Shown here one piece after another: positions 6,538 through 13,770 of a stretch of 16,806 bases of DNA. The translations under genes and the position numbers were made by a program. Each line of letters opens with the position of its first letter. The stretch's first letter is position 1. The notes under the pieces were generated by a model that was not told where the DNA came from, searched no databases, and saw nothing but the letters and a program-made list of their open reading frames with translations. Source of the DNA: J005 sp964613235 (GTDB taxonomy: Bacteria; Pseudomonadota; Zetaproteobacteria; Mariprofundales; Mariprofundaceae); the NCBI GenBank assembly GCA_964613235.1, contig CAZTGM010000042.1, positions 1 through 16,806 on the forward strand. The letters are read 5' to 3'.

Positions 6538-9238
6538 ACCAGTTGCGGCCATGGCCGATATCCACGGTCAGGGGAACTCGCAGCTCAACGGCGTTTTCCA
6601 TCGTATCGCGGATAATGGCGGTGGCTTCCTCGCGCAGTGTTTCGGGGCATTCGATGACCAGTTCATCATGCACCTGCAGGATCATGCGACTCTCCGGCAG
6701 CTGTTCCTTCAGTTTTCGGTGCAGGCGGATCATGGCCACCTTGATGATGTCTGCGGCCGAGCCCTGCAGTGGCGCATTGATGGCCGTGCGTTCGGCATAC
6801 TGGCGTCGCATGCCATTTTTTGCATGAATTTCCGGTACATATACGCGATGGCCAAGCAGGGTTTCGACATAGCCCTGTGCGCGCGCATCGGTCAGCGTCT
6901 GGTCCATGAAAGCCTGCACCTGCGGATAGCGTTCGAAATAGGCATCAATGAAGGCTTTGGCCTCGGCGCGTTCTACGCCCAGTTGTTTGCTTAAGCCGAA
7001 CGGACTCATGCCGTAGAGAATACCGAAATTGATGATCTTGGCGCGCCGGCGCATGTCGCCGTCTACGTCCGCCAGTGCAATGCCGGCAATGGCTGCCGCC
7101 GTGGCGGCATGGATATCCTCACCGGCCTCGAATGCAGCCAACAGTGTCGGATCTTCGGAAAAATGGGCCATGAGCCGCAGCTCAATCTGCGAATAGTCGG
7201 CAGCGACAAGCACGCAGCCGGAATCGGCCACGAATGCCTTGCGGATTTCGCGTCCTTCCTCGCTGCGGACGGGGATATTCTGCAGGTTCGGGTCGGAGGA
7301 GGACAGGCGACCGGTTGTCGTAATGGCCTGATTATAGGATGTATGCACACGGCCGGTTTCATGATGTACCAGCCGTTGCAGGGCATCGGTATAGGTGGAT
7401 TTCAGCTTGCTCAGGGCGCGTACCTCAAGAATCAGGCGTGGGATTTCATGCTGTTCGGCCAGCGATTCCAGCACTTCCTGCCCCGTAGCCCATTGTCCCG
7501 ATTTGGTTTTCTTGCCGCCGGGCAGGCCCAGCGTTTCAAATAACAATACGCCCAGCTGTTTGGGTGACTGGATATTGAATGATTCTCCGGCGGCTTCATG
7601 GATGGCCGTTTCCAGTTCGCGAATACGTTCACCGAAGGTGTCGGAAAGACGGGCCAGTAGCGTGCAGTCGATGCCGGCGCCATGCCACTCCATATCGGCT
7701 AGCACATGCAGCAGTGGGCATTCGATATCATCATGGCGGGCAAGACGTTGTTCTTGTGTCAGTTTTTCGCTGAGGGTTCGGCTCAGTCGCCAGGCAATTT
7801 CCGCATCCTCACATGCGTACGGCACGGCCTTGTCCAGCGGTACTTCATCGAAACCGATTTTCTTGGCGCCTTTGCCGGCCACTTCCTCATAAGCGATACA
7901 GTCATGGTTCAGATAATCACGTGCCACATGATCGAGACTGGGTGCATATTTGCCCGGATACAGGCAATAGGCCAGCAGCATGGAATCATAGCGGATACCG
8001 GCCAGCCGGATACCGGCGCGACGGAATACCTGCATATCATATTTCAGATTATGGCCGCATTTGGCAAGGTCCGGATCTTCCAGCAAGGGCTTCAGGGCGT
8101 TCAGTACATATTCACGATCCAGTTGCTGTGGTGCCGCTTCCAGCAGATCCGTGCTGCGGTGGGCCAATGGAATATACCAGGCCTCACCAGCCGCGATGGT
8201 CAGTGAAATGCCAACGATATTCGCATCATGTGTGTGCAGTGAGGTGGTTTCGGTATCAATGGCCAGCAGTTCGGCACCGCGAATGCGCTGCAACATCTCC
8301 TCGAATGCCGTATCCGTATTGACCAGATGATCGGTGCGTGTGGTCACAGCGGACGGACTTGTTTCATTAGTCGGTGGTTCATCCGGAATGTCGCTGAACT
8401 CGGCTGACAGGCGACGAAACTCCAGGTCGCGGAACAATTCACCCAGTCGCGTGCGATCCGGTTCACGCACGGCCAGTTCATCCAGCGTACAGGGCAGGGG
8501 AACTTCATCGTTGAGTGCGACCAGCCGGTAGGACAGGCGCGCATCATCGGCATGGGCGATGAGATTTTCCCGCCGTTTGGTTTGTTTGATCTCCGTGGCA
8601 TGCGTCAGCACGCCTTCCAGGTCGCCATACGTATCAAGCAGCAGCGCGGCCGTTTTCGGGCCGATGCCCGGTACGCCGGGAATGTTGTCGGAACTGTCGC
8701 CGGTCAGGGCCAGCAGGTCATGGATCTTGTCCGGCCCGACACCCCATTTTTCCTTTACTTCTTCCGGACCGTAGTCTTTCTTGCGCATGGTATCGATCAT
8801 CCAGATGCGTTCGCCGACCAGTTGCATCAGATCCTTGTCGGTGGAGACAATGGTGACGTCCCAGCCTTTTTTCTCCGCCTGTCTGGCCAGTGTGGCGATG
8901 ACATCGTCGGCCTCGAAGTCTTCCACGCAGATGTGGTTGAAACGAAAGGCCTCGGTAATATCGAAAATACGCGGCCATTGCGCGGCCAGTTCTTCCGGCA
9001 TCGGTGGCCGGTGTGCCTTGTAGTCGGCATAGATGCGGTTGCGGAACGTACCGTCTTTCGGATCGAAGGCGACGGCGACATGCGTGGGCGAGAGGTCGTT
9101 GAGAATGCTGCGCAGCATCTGCACATAGCCGAACACGGCATTGGTCGGTTCGCCTTTGGAGTTGGTCAGATTGTGTCGAACGGCATGAAAGGCCCGGAAA
9201 ACATAGTTCGGACCGTCGATGAGGACTAGATGTGGCAT
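6518..9238 (-). CDS. polA: DNA polymerase I
   Basis: Pol I fills repair gaps and removes Okazaki RNA primers. The 906-aa product has all three domains. The 5' nuclease covers residues 1-290 (LIDGP at the N-terminus, DFEADD at 107-112, STDKD at 132-136, a GIGPKTA helix-hairpin-helix near 191). The 3'-5' exonuclease has intact motifs D328-T-E330, N397/D401 and Y474/D478, so proofreading is expected. The polymerase has TGRLSSSDPNLQNIP at 642-656, catalytic D681 in ADYSQIE, the O-helix RRAKIINFGILYG, and H857-D858-E859 in QVHDE. I chose the ATG at 9238 because MPHLVLIDGPNYVFRAFHAV is the canonical N-terminus; in-frame ATGs at 9265 and 9319 add non-conserved residues, and the latter overlaps the divergent promoter. 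No strong Shine-Dalgarno was seen. mltA and ampG follow with overlaps. Confidence 0.98.
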   Translation of the reverse strand: MPHLVLIDGPNYVFRAFHAVRHNLTNSKGEPTNAVFGYVQMLRSILNDLSPTHVAVAFDPKDGTFRNRIYADYKAHRPPMPEELAAQWPRIFDITEAFRFNHICVEDFEADDVIATLARQAEKKGWDVTIVSTDKDLMQLVGERIWMIDTMRKKDYGPEEVKEKWGVGPDKIHDLLALTGDSSDNIPGVPGIGPKTAALLLDTYGDLEGVLTHATEIKQTKRRENLIAHADDARLSYRLVALNDEVPLPCTLDELAVREPDRTRLGELFRDLEFRRLSAEFSDIPDEPPTNETSPSAVTTRTDHLVNTDTAFEEMLQRIRGAELLAIDTETTSLHTHDANIVGISLTIAAGEAWYIPLAHRSTDLLEAAPQQLDREYVLNALKPLLEDPDLAKCGHNLKYDMQVFRRAGIRLAGIRYDSMLLAYCLYPGKYAPSLDHVARDYLNHDCIAYEEVAGKGAKKIGFDEVPLDKAVPYACEDAEIAWRLSRTLSEKLTQEQRLARHDDIECPLLHVLADMEWHGAGIDCTLLARLSDTFGERIRELETAIHEAAGESFNIQSPKQLGVLLFETLGLPGGKKTKSGQWATGQEVLESLAEQHEIPRLILEVRALSKLKSTYTDALQRLVHHETGRVHTSYNQAITTTGRLSSSDPNLQNIPVRSEEGREIRKAFVADSGCVLVAADYSQIELRLMAHFSEDPTLLAAFEAGEDIHAATAAAIAGIALADVDGDMRRRAKIINFGILYGMSPFGLSKQLGVERAEAKAFIDAYFERYPQVQAFMDQTLTDARAQGYVETLLGHRVYVPEIHAKNGMRRQYAERTAINAPLQGSAADIIKVAMIRLHRKLKEQLPESRMILQVHDELVIECPETLREEATAIIRDTMENAVELRVPLTVDIGHGRNWYDAHRL

Positions 9239-9284
9239 GTACGGCAGCCTGCCGCGGGAAGACATGAAGTTCAATGGCCGCCGG

Positions 9285-9312
9285 TTGACCTGTTCGGGTG
9301 CATTTTTACAAT
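9285..9312 (+). promoter_or_regulatory. Sigma-70-like promoter for the ABC transporter operon
   Basis: TTGACC (9285-9290, 5/6 to consensus) and TACAAT (9307-9312, 5/6) are separated by 16 bases. The element lies in the 83-base divergent gap between polA and the GldA-like gene. Transcription would be expected to start about 9318-9320, only 2-4 bases before the ATG at 9322, implying a leaderless or nearly leaderless mRNA. No Shine-Dalgarno is present, which fits that reading. Confidence 0.6.
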
Positions 9313-9321
9313 GTCGCACCT

Positions 9322-10251
9322 ATGATCAGGGCAGAGCAGTTAACGCGCCATTTCGGACAAGTCCCGGCTGTTCAGCACCTCGATTTTCATGTGCGCAAAG
9401 GTGAGGTCATGGGGTTGCTGGGGCCGAATGGTGCCGGCAAATCCACAACGATGAAAATGCTGACCTGTTTCCTGCCGCCATCGGAAGGTACAGCCAGTAT
9501 CGATGGTATTGCCATTGATGACACAATGGCGGTACGGCAAAGGATCGGTTATTTACCCGAGAATGCGCCATCCTATGTTGATCTGGATGTCAGCACGCAT
9601 TTGCAGTTTATTGGCCGTATGCATGGCCTTCCACATGCTACTTTGCAGGATCGTATGCGCGAAATGGCTGTGCTGTGTGGCCTGGAGGGCGTCATGGGGC
9701 GGCGCATCGATGAACTGTCCAAGGGCTACCGTCAGCGCGTGGGTCTGGCCGCCAGCATGTTGCATGATCCGGTCTGCCTGATTCTTGATGAACCCACAAC
9801 GGGGCTGGATCCGAACCAGATTGTGGAAATTCGTCATCTGATTCGTCGCCTGGGGGAATCGAAGACGGTGTTATTATCCTCGCATGTGCTCTCCGAGGTG
9901 GAGGCAGTATGCGATCGCATGATGATTATTGATCAGGGGCACTTGCGAGCTATCGGTACGGCTGCTGAACTGGCGCAGCTGGCACAGAATGGTGTCGAGG
10001 TGTATGTCCGTTTCAAGCAAGATGGCGAACAGGTCATCGAGCGTCTGCAGCGTGATGAACTCGATATTCGCCCGGCTGCCGAGGCGCATGCCTGGCGCTT
10101 GCATTGTGCCGATGCCGACGTGTTGCTGGCCGAACAGGTGTTTCATGCAGCGGTGGCCTGTGATGCCGTGATTGTTGAAATGCGAACAGCAAAGACATCG
10201 CTTGAAGATGTTTTTCACAGGATTACCGGTTCAGCGGAGAAGGATATATGA
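9322..10251 (+). CDS. ABC transporter ATP-binding protein, GldA-like
   Basis: This 309-aa cytoplasmic ATPase would drive the membrane permease encoded next. It shows Walker A GPNGAGKST (34-42), the YLPEN segment at the Q-loop position (78-82) as in GldA-type ATPases, signature LSKGYRQRVGL (132-142), Walker B LILDEP (153-158) and the switch His in SSH (H188). The region after about residue 200 is the usual less conserved C-terminal extension of ABC-2 type ATPases. The start at 9322 (MIRAEQLTRHFG) fits the family; an in-frame ATG at 9298 lies inside the promoter and was rejected. The stop overlaps the permease ATG in an ATGA (10248-10251). GldA was first described in Bacteroidetes gliding, but homologues are common in non-gliding Proteobacteria, so motility should not be assumed. 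Confidence 0.93.
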   Translation: MIRAEQLTRHFGQVPAVQHLDFHVRKGEVMGLLGPNGAGKSTTMKMLTCFLPPSEGTASIDGIAIDDTMAVRQRIGYLPENAPSYVDLDVSTHLQFIGRMHGLPHATLQDRMREMAVLCGLEGVMGRRIDELSKGYRQRVGLAASMLHDPVCLILDEPTTGLDPNQIVEIRHLIRRLGESKTVLLSSHVLSEVEAVCDRMMIIDQGHLRAIGTAAELAQLAQNGVEVYVRFKQDGEQVIERLQRDELDIRPAAEAHAWRLHCADADVLLAEQVFHAAVACDAVIVEMRTAKTSLEDVFHRITGSAEKDI

Positions 10252-10958
10252 GCGCTGCCTGGACGATTTGCCGCAAGGAATGGCGTGTGATGCTGGATAC
10301 GCCGCTGGGTTATGTCGTGGCGACGGCCTTTCTGTTGGCTTCCGGCTTTTTTTTCGGCAAGAACCTGTTTCTATTTGGTGAGGCGGAAATGCGTGGCTAT
10401 TTCGGGGTATTGCCGATGCTGCTCCTGTTTTTCGTGCCGGCGATGAGCATGCGCATGCTGGCCGATGAGCAGCATGACGGCAGTTATGAATTGCTGGCTA
10501 CACTACCGGTCAGCACCTGGTCGATCGTGCTGGGCAAATATCTTGCCGTGAGCGGGCAGTTGCTGGCCCTGCTGCTAGCCACGCTGCTTTACCCGTTCAG
10601 CCTGGCCATGCTGGGACATATCGATGCAGGGCAGATCGCGGCTTCGTATCTGGCAACATTGCTGCTTGTGTCCTGCTATGTATCGGTCAGCCTGTATGCC
10701 TCCGCCCTGACAAGCCGGGCCGTTATTGCCTATGTTTTGGGTTTTGGTCTGCTGCTGGGCGTTTTTCTGCTGGGTGAAAGCATCGCTACATTGCCGCCGC
10801 TGTGGCAGGACTGGCTGGTATTGCTCAGTCCGTTATCGCATTACGAACGCATGCTGCGCGGTGTCATCGGTCTGGAAGACCTGGTGTTGTTGCTGGCCTG
10901 GAGCGCTATTTTTCTGACTTTGTGCTGGTTTCAGCTGGAGCGACGTCGATGGCAATGA
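10248..10958 (+). CDS. ABC-2 family permease, GldF-like
   Basis: A 236-aa integral membrane protein with about six hydrophobic helices. It begins with the cytoplasmic MSAAWTICRKEWRVMLDTPLGYVV segment typical of ABC-2 permeases (a KE-x-x-x-x-x-x-P-x-x-Y pattern) and has an ADEQHDGSYELLATLPVS loop after the second helix, a hallmark of the GldF/CcmB-like group (MR.LADE...GT.ELLLT.P). It should pair with the preceding ATPase to form an inner-membrane transporter; the substrate is unknown. It shares an ATGA with the ATPase gene, and its TGA stop at 10956-10958 overlaps the start of the following gene. Confidence 0.9.
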   Translation: MSAAWTICRKEWRVMLDTPLGYVVATAFLLASGFFFGKNLFLFGEAEMRGYFGVLPMLLLFFVPAMSMRMLADEQHDGSYELLATLPVSTWSIVLGKYLAVSGQLLALLLATLLYPFSLAMLGHIDAGQIAASYLATLLLVSCYVSVSLYASALTSRAVIAYVLGFGLLLGVFLLGESIATLPPLWQDWLVLLSPLSHYERMLRGVIGLEDLVLLLAWSAIFLTLCWFQLERRRWQ

Positions 10959-12511
10959 CTGATCGCCGCCGTATCATTCAGCGCAGGAGCTGGAGTACGT
11001 TGCTGCTGGTGCTGGCTCTGGCCACCTCTGCCGTTGTGGCGTCATGGATGGTTCATATACGCATGGACTGGACCGAAGACAAATTGTACACTCTTTCTGA
11101 TTCAACTCATTCGGTACTGGGCCAGTTGGATGAGCCCTTGATGATCCGGGCTTATGTGACGGCCGGATTGCCGCAGCCTTACGGACAGTTGCGACGGTTT
11201 ATCGAGGATATGCTGCGTGCCTATCATGATGCCGGTGGCGTCCATGTTGCGTTCGAACTCATTGACCCGACGGACAATGCTGCGGCGCAAACGACACTGA
11301 CAGCACTGAATATTCCCAAGGTGCGCGTACAGGTGGTGGAAAACGATCAGGCTCAGGTCAAGCAGGGGTATCTGGCGCTTGTGCTCGAGTATCTGGACAA
11401 AAAGGAAGTGATTCCTGTGGTCCAGAGCGAGCAGGGGTTCGAATACCTGCTGACTGCAAAAATCCGCAAGCTCAGCGGCAAGGATCGCCCTGTCATTGGC
11501 GTGGTGAAGGGCTTTGGCGCAACGACACTGGTACGGTTGCAGCAATTGCAGCAACTGGCGGGCGAGGATTACGAGTTTGTTGAGGTGGATCCGGCCCATG
11601 AGAATATTCCGGAGCATATTGATGCCCTGATTGTTGACGGGGTGGAAGAAAAACCGGATACGGCATTCCGCTATCGCCTGGACCAGTTCCGTCTGTCCGG
11701 CCGCGGCATCTGGATTCTGACCGGCCGTGCCAGGGCGGCTTTGCAGCAGGGCATTACGGTGCGTCCGGTGGCTGATGAGGGGCTATCATGGTTACAGCAG
11801 GATTTCGGCATTGCCGTTGATGAAGGCTTGGTGCTGGACCGTCGTGCCGCACGTATTCTGGTCAATCAGCAACAGGGGATGTTCATGTTGCGCACGGCCG
11901 TGGATTATCCGTTCCTGTTGCGAGTCACGGAGCTGAACCGCGATCATGTGATCACGCGTGATATTGAGGGCATCAGCGTTCCCTTTGCTTCACCGCTGGA
12001 GTGGCAGAATGTGCAGGGGGGCATGGTGCTGGCATCCAGTTCACCGATGGCAGCCGTGCAGGCCGGTCCGCCGTTTGATGTTGATCCCATGGTGTCCATG
12101 CGCGAACGCTTCCGGAACACCACGGCGCTGCAGAGCAGCCTGATGCTGGTATACGAAGGCAAGGCCGACACACATTTTTCCGAGGCACCGGAGGGCCTGG
12201 ATATCAAACATCCGCGCAGGACGGCTAAGATAACTCGGTTGCTGGTTAGTGGTTCTCCCAGTCTGCTGGATGACGAATTTATGGATGAGGGGAATCTGCT
12301 GTTTGTGCTCAATGCTCTGGACTGGCTCAGTGGCGAGGAGGAGATGATCGCCCTGCGTTCGCGTGGCGCCACCCAGCGGCCGCTGGTCGAACTGGATGCC
12401 ATGACGCGCAATATGTGGAAGATGCTGTGGATGTTCGGCCTGCCCGGCATGGTGGTGCTGGCCGGACTGTTGCGCTGGCAATGGTTGCGAAAACGACGGA
12501 GTATGTTGTGA
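10949..12511 (+). CDS. GldG-like auxiliary protein of the ABC transporter
   Basis: This 520-aa protein matches the 'uncharacterized ABC transport system, auxiliary component' family to which GldG belongs. One N-terminal helix (about residues 15-33) is followed by the family pattern DWTEDKLYTLSDST, where homologues have (R)xDLTxxKxYTLS. A large extracytoplasmic region comes next, and a C-terminal helix (about 490-510) ends in WQWLRKRRSML, so the bulk is periplasmic and both ends are cytoplasmic. The AATTLVRLQQLQQL-type and GIWILTGRARAALQQG segments fit the intervening GATase-like fold. The ATG at 10949 has GGAG 8 bases upstream; the alternative ATG at 10955 would form an ATGA with the permease stop, like the other junctions in the operon. 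I cannot decide between them. Confidence 0.87.
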   Translation: MAMTDRRRIIQRRSWSTLLLVLALATSAVVASWMVHIRMDWTEDKLYTLSDSTHSVLGQLDEPLMIRAYVTAGLPQPYGQLRRFIEDMLRAYHDAGGVHVAFELIDPTDNAAAQTTLTALNIPKVRVQVVENDQAQVKQGYLALVLEYLDKKEVIPVVQSEQGFEYLLTAKIRKLSGKDRPVIGVVKGFGATTLVRLQQLQQLAGEDYEFVEVDPAHENIPEHIDALIVDGVEEKPDTAFRYRLDQFRLSGRGIWILTGRARAALQQGITVRPVADEGLSWLQQDFGIAVDEGLVLDRRAARILVNQQQGMFMLRTAVDYPFLLRVTELNRDHVITRDIEGISVPFASPLEWQNVQGGMVLASSSPMAAVQAGPPFDVDPMVSMRERFRNTTALQSSLMLVYEGKADTHFSEAPEGLDIKHPRRTAKITRLLVSGSPSLLDDEFMDEGNLLFVLNALDWLSGEEEMIALRSRGATQRPLVELDAMTRNMWKMLWMFGLPGMVVLAGLLRWQWLRKRRSML

Positions 12512-13074
12512 GTGGTATGGTCAGGGCAGGGTTGCTGTTGCTGGTCGTGGCTTTATTAGGCTGGTCCTATATGCAATTTCGCCAGCCACCGCGCAGCGAA
12601 TCTGAAGTGTCGGTGCAGTTACCGACCATGGTGGCAACCGATGTCGTCGCCGTGGACATTCACAGTGCAGCGAACGACTTGCATTTCGTGCGCAAACAGG
12701 CGCACTGGCAGCTTGTCGGGCATGAATCACGGCTGCTGGATGAACAGGCGCTTCATGCCCTGCTGGATGATCTGGCAACGATGCACATGGTACGTACCGT
12801 GGCATTGGGCAAAAAGCATGATCGAAATCTCGGCCTGGATGAGGCGCAACGCATCCACGTGCGGGTGTCGGATGCCTCGACTGTGGTGCTGGAGGCAGAT
12901 ATCGGCAAGCAAGGAAGCGATCTGACCACGACCTTTTTGCGCCTGCAGGGCGCGGATACCGTGGTGGCGGTTGATAAAATGCTGCGCTGGCAATTGCAGC
13001 GCACGGCCGAAGGCTGGCTGAAGGCAGAAGATGCACAGTCGGCGGGCAAGGAAGGATCATCGTCAAACAACTGA
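12508..13074 (+). CDS. DUF4340-like membrane-anchored protein
   Basis: This 188-aa protein has one N-terminal helix (after MSGMVRAGLLLLVVALLGW) and a soluble, presumably periplasmic remainder. The remainder carries the LHFVRKQAHWQLVG, DEQALHALLDDLATM and RNLGLDEAQRIHVRV pattern seen in DUF4340 proteins, which commonly accompany GldA/F/G sets. Homologues often have several repeats of this unit; here there appears to be only one. I chose a GTG start at 12508: it forms a GTGA with the GldG-like stop and has GGAG 6 bases upstream. ATGs at 12481 and 12517 are alternatives. Function is unknown; context suggests it is a component of the transporter complex. Confidence 0.78.
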   Translation: MSGMVRAGLLLLVVALLGWSYMQFRQPPRSESEVSVQLPTMVATDVVAVDIHSAANDLHFVRKQAHWQLVGHESRLLDEQALHALLDDLATMHMVRTVALGKKHDRNLGLDEAQRIHVRVSDASTVVLEADIGKQGSDLTTTFLRLQGADTVVAVDKMLRWQLQRTAEGWLKAEDAQSAGKEGSSSNN

Positions 13075-13694
13075 TTCTTTTCGATTGTGATGGTACACTG
13101 GTTGATTCGCATGCATCGATTGTGCGCGCCATGCAGTGTGCTTTTGCTGCATGTCATCTGCCTGTTCCGGACAAGGCGAAGGTTTCCGATATCATCGGCC
13201 TGTCATTGACGGAGGCCGTGCATCGTTTGCTACCGGATGGTGTGGTAACGGAGGAACTGCTGCAGGCTTATCGCGAGGCCTACAGGCAGGAAGAACAGCG
13301 ACTGGAACTGTTTCCGGGTGTTATTGAGATGTTGCAGACCCTGCAGCAGCGAGGCTACTGGCTGGGCATCGTGACCGGCAAATCAAGGTCGGGGCTGTTG
13401 CGAGTGCTTGATACATTCGATCTTGCGGATCATTTTCTGGTGTTGCGTACGGCGGATTGTTGCCCTTCCAAACCGCACCCGGCGATGGTGCTGGAGTGCA
13501 TGGATGAACTGGGCGTGCAAGCGCAGCAAACCGTTGTTATTGGCGACGCCGCTTTTGATATGCAGATGGCTAAAGCTGCCGGCGTGCGGGCTTATGGGGT
13601 ATCCTATGGCGTGGCTTCAGCCCGCGTATTGATGGAACATGGTGCCATTGCCGTGTTTGATCATGCTCAGCAAATCGTGGATTCGTTTGATTGA
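13059..13694 (+). CDS. HAD-superfamily phosphatase (Gph-like) with a non-standard start codon
   Basis: This is a subfamily IA HAD hydrolase of the phosphoglycolate phosphatase type. Motif I is DCDGT (13083-13097), motif II is T106 in VTGKSRSG, motif III is K138 in SKPHP, and motif IV is GDAAFD (D163, D167). The cap region lies between motifs I and II. The only standard start codon, GTG at 13122, would remove motif I and make the enzyme dead; in-frame TGA and TAA codons at 12972-12977 limit the ORF upstream. Candidate starts are ATC at 13059 (AAGGA 6 bases upstream, giving MVKQLILFDCDGT), CTG at 13071 (a CTGA overlap with the previous stop) and ATT at 13074. I use 13059 as the best Shine-Dalgarno fit. 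It overlaps the DUF4340-like gene by 16 bases. Substrate unknown. Confidence 0.8.
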   Translation: MVKQLILFDCDGTLVDSHASIVRAMQCAFAACHLPVPDKAKVSDIIGLSLTEAVHRLLPDGVVTEELLQAYREAYRQEEQRLELFPGVIEMLQTLQQRGYWLGIVTGKSRSGLLRVLDTFDLADHFLVLRTADCCPSKPHPAMVLECMDELGVQAQQTVVIGDAAFDMQMAKAAGVRAYGVSYGVASARVLMEHGAIAVFDHAQQIVDSFD

Positions 13695-13770
13695 TGATGC
13701 ATCGTGCTTGCAAGAGTTGTTGCAATCAAGGACGATAGCCCCTGACTCTGCACTTTAGGAAGGTTTCAAT

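Noticed and set aside
8552..9229. 225-codon plus-strand open frame opposite the 5' part of polA
   Set aside because: It is antisense to the conserved 5' nuclease domain, has no family resemblance and no Shine-Dalgarno.
9298..9321. Upstream in-frame ATG giving an 8-residue longer GldA-like protein
   Set aside because: It lies between the -35 and -10 boxes of the best promoter and the extra residues are not family-like.
13687..13729. TTGATTG / CAATCAA inverted repeat after the HAD gene as a terminator
   Set aside because: The stem is AT-rich, the loop is 29 bases and no T-run follows, so it does not look like an intrinsic terminator.
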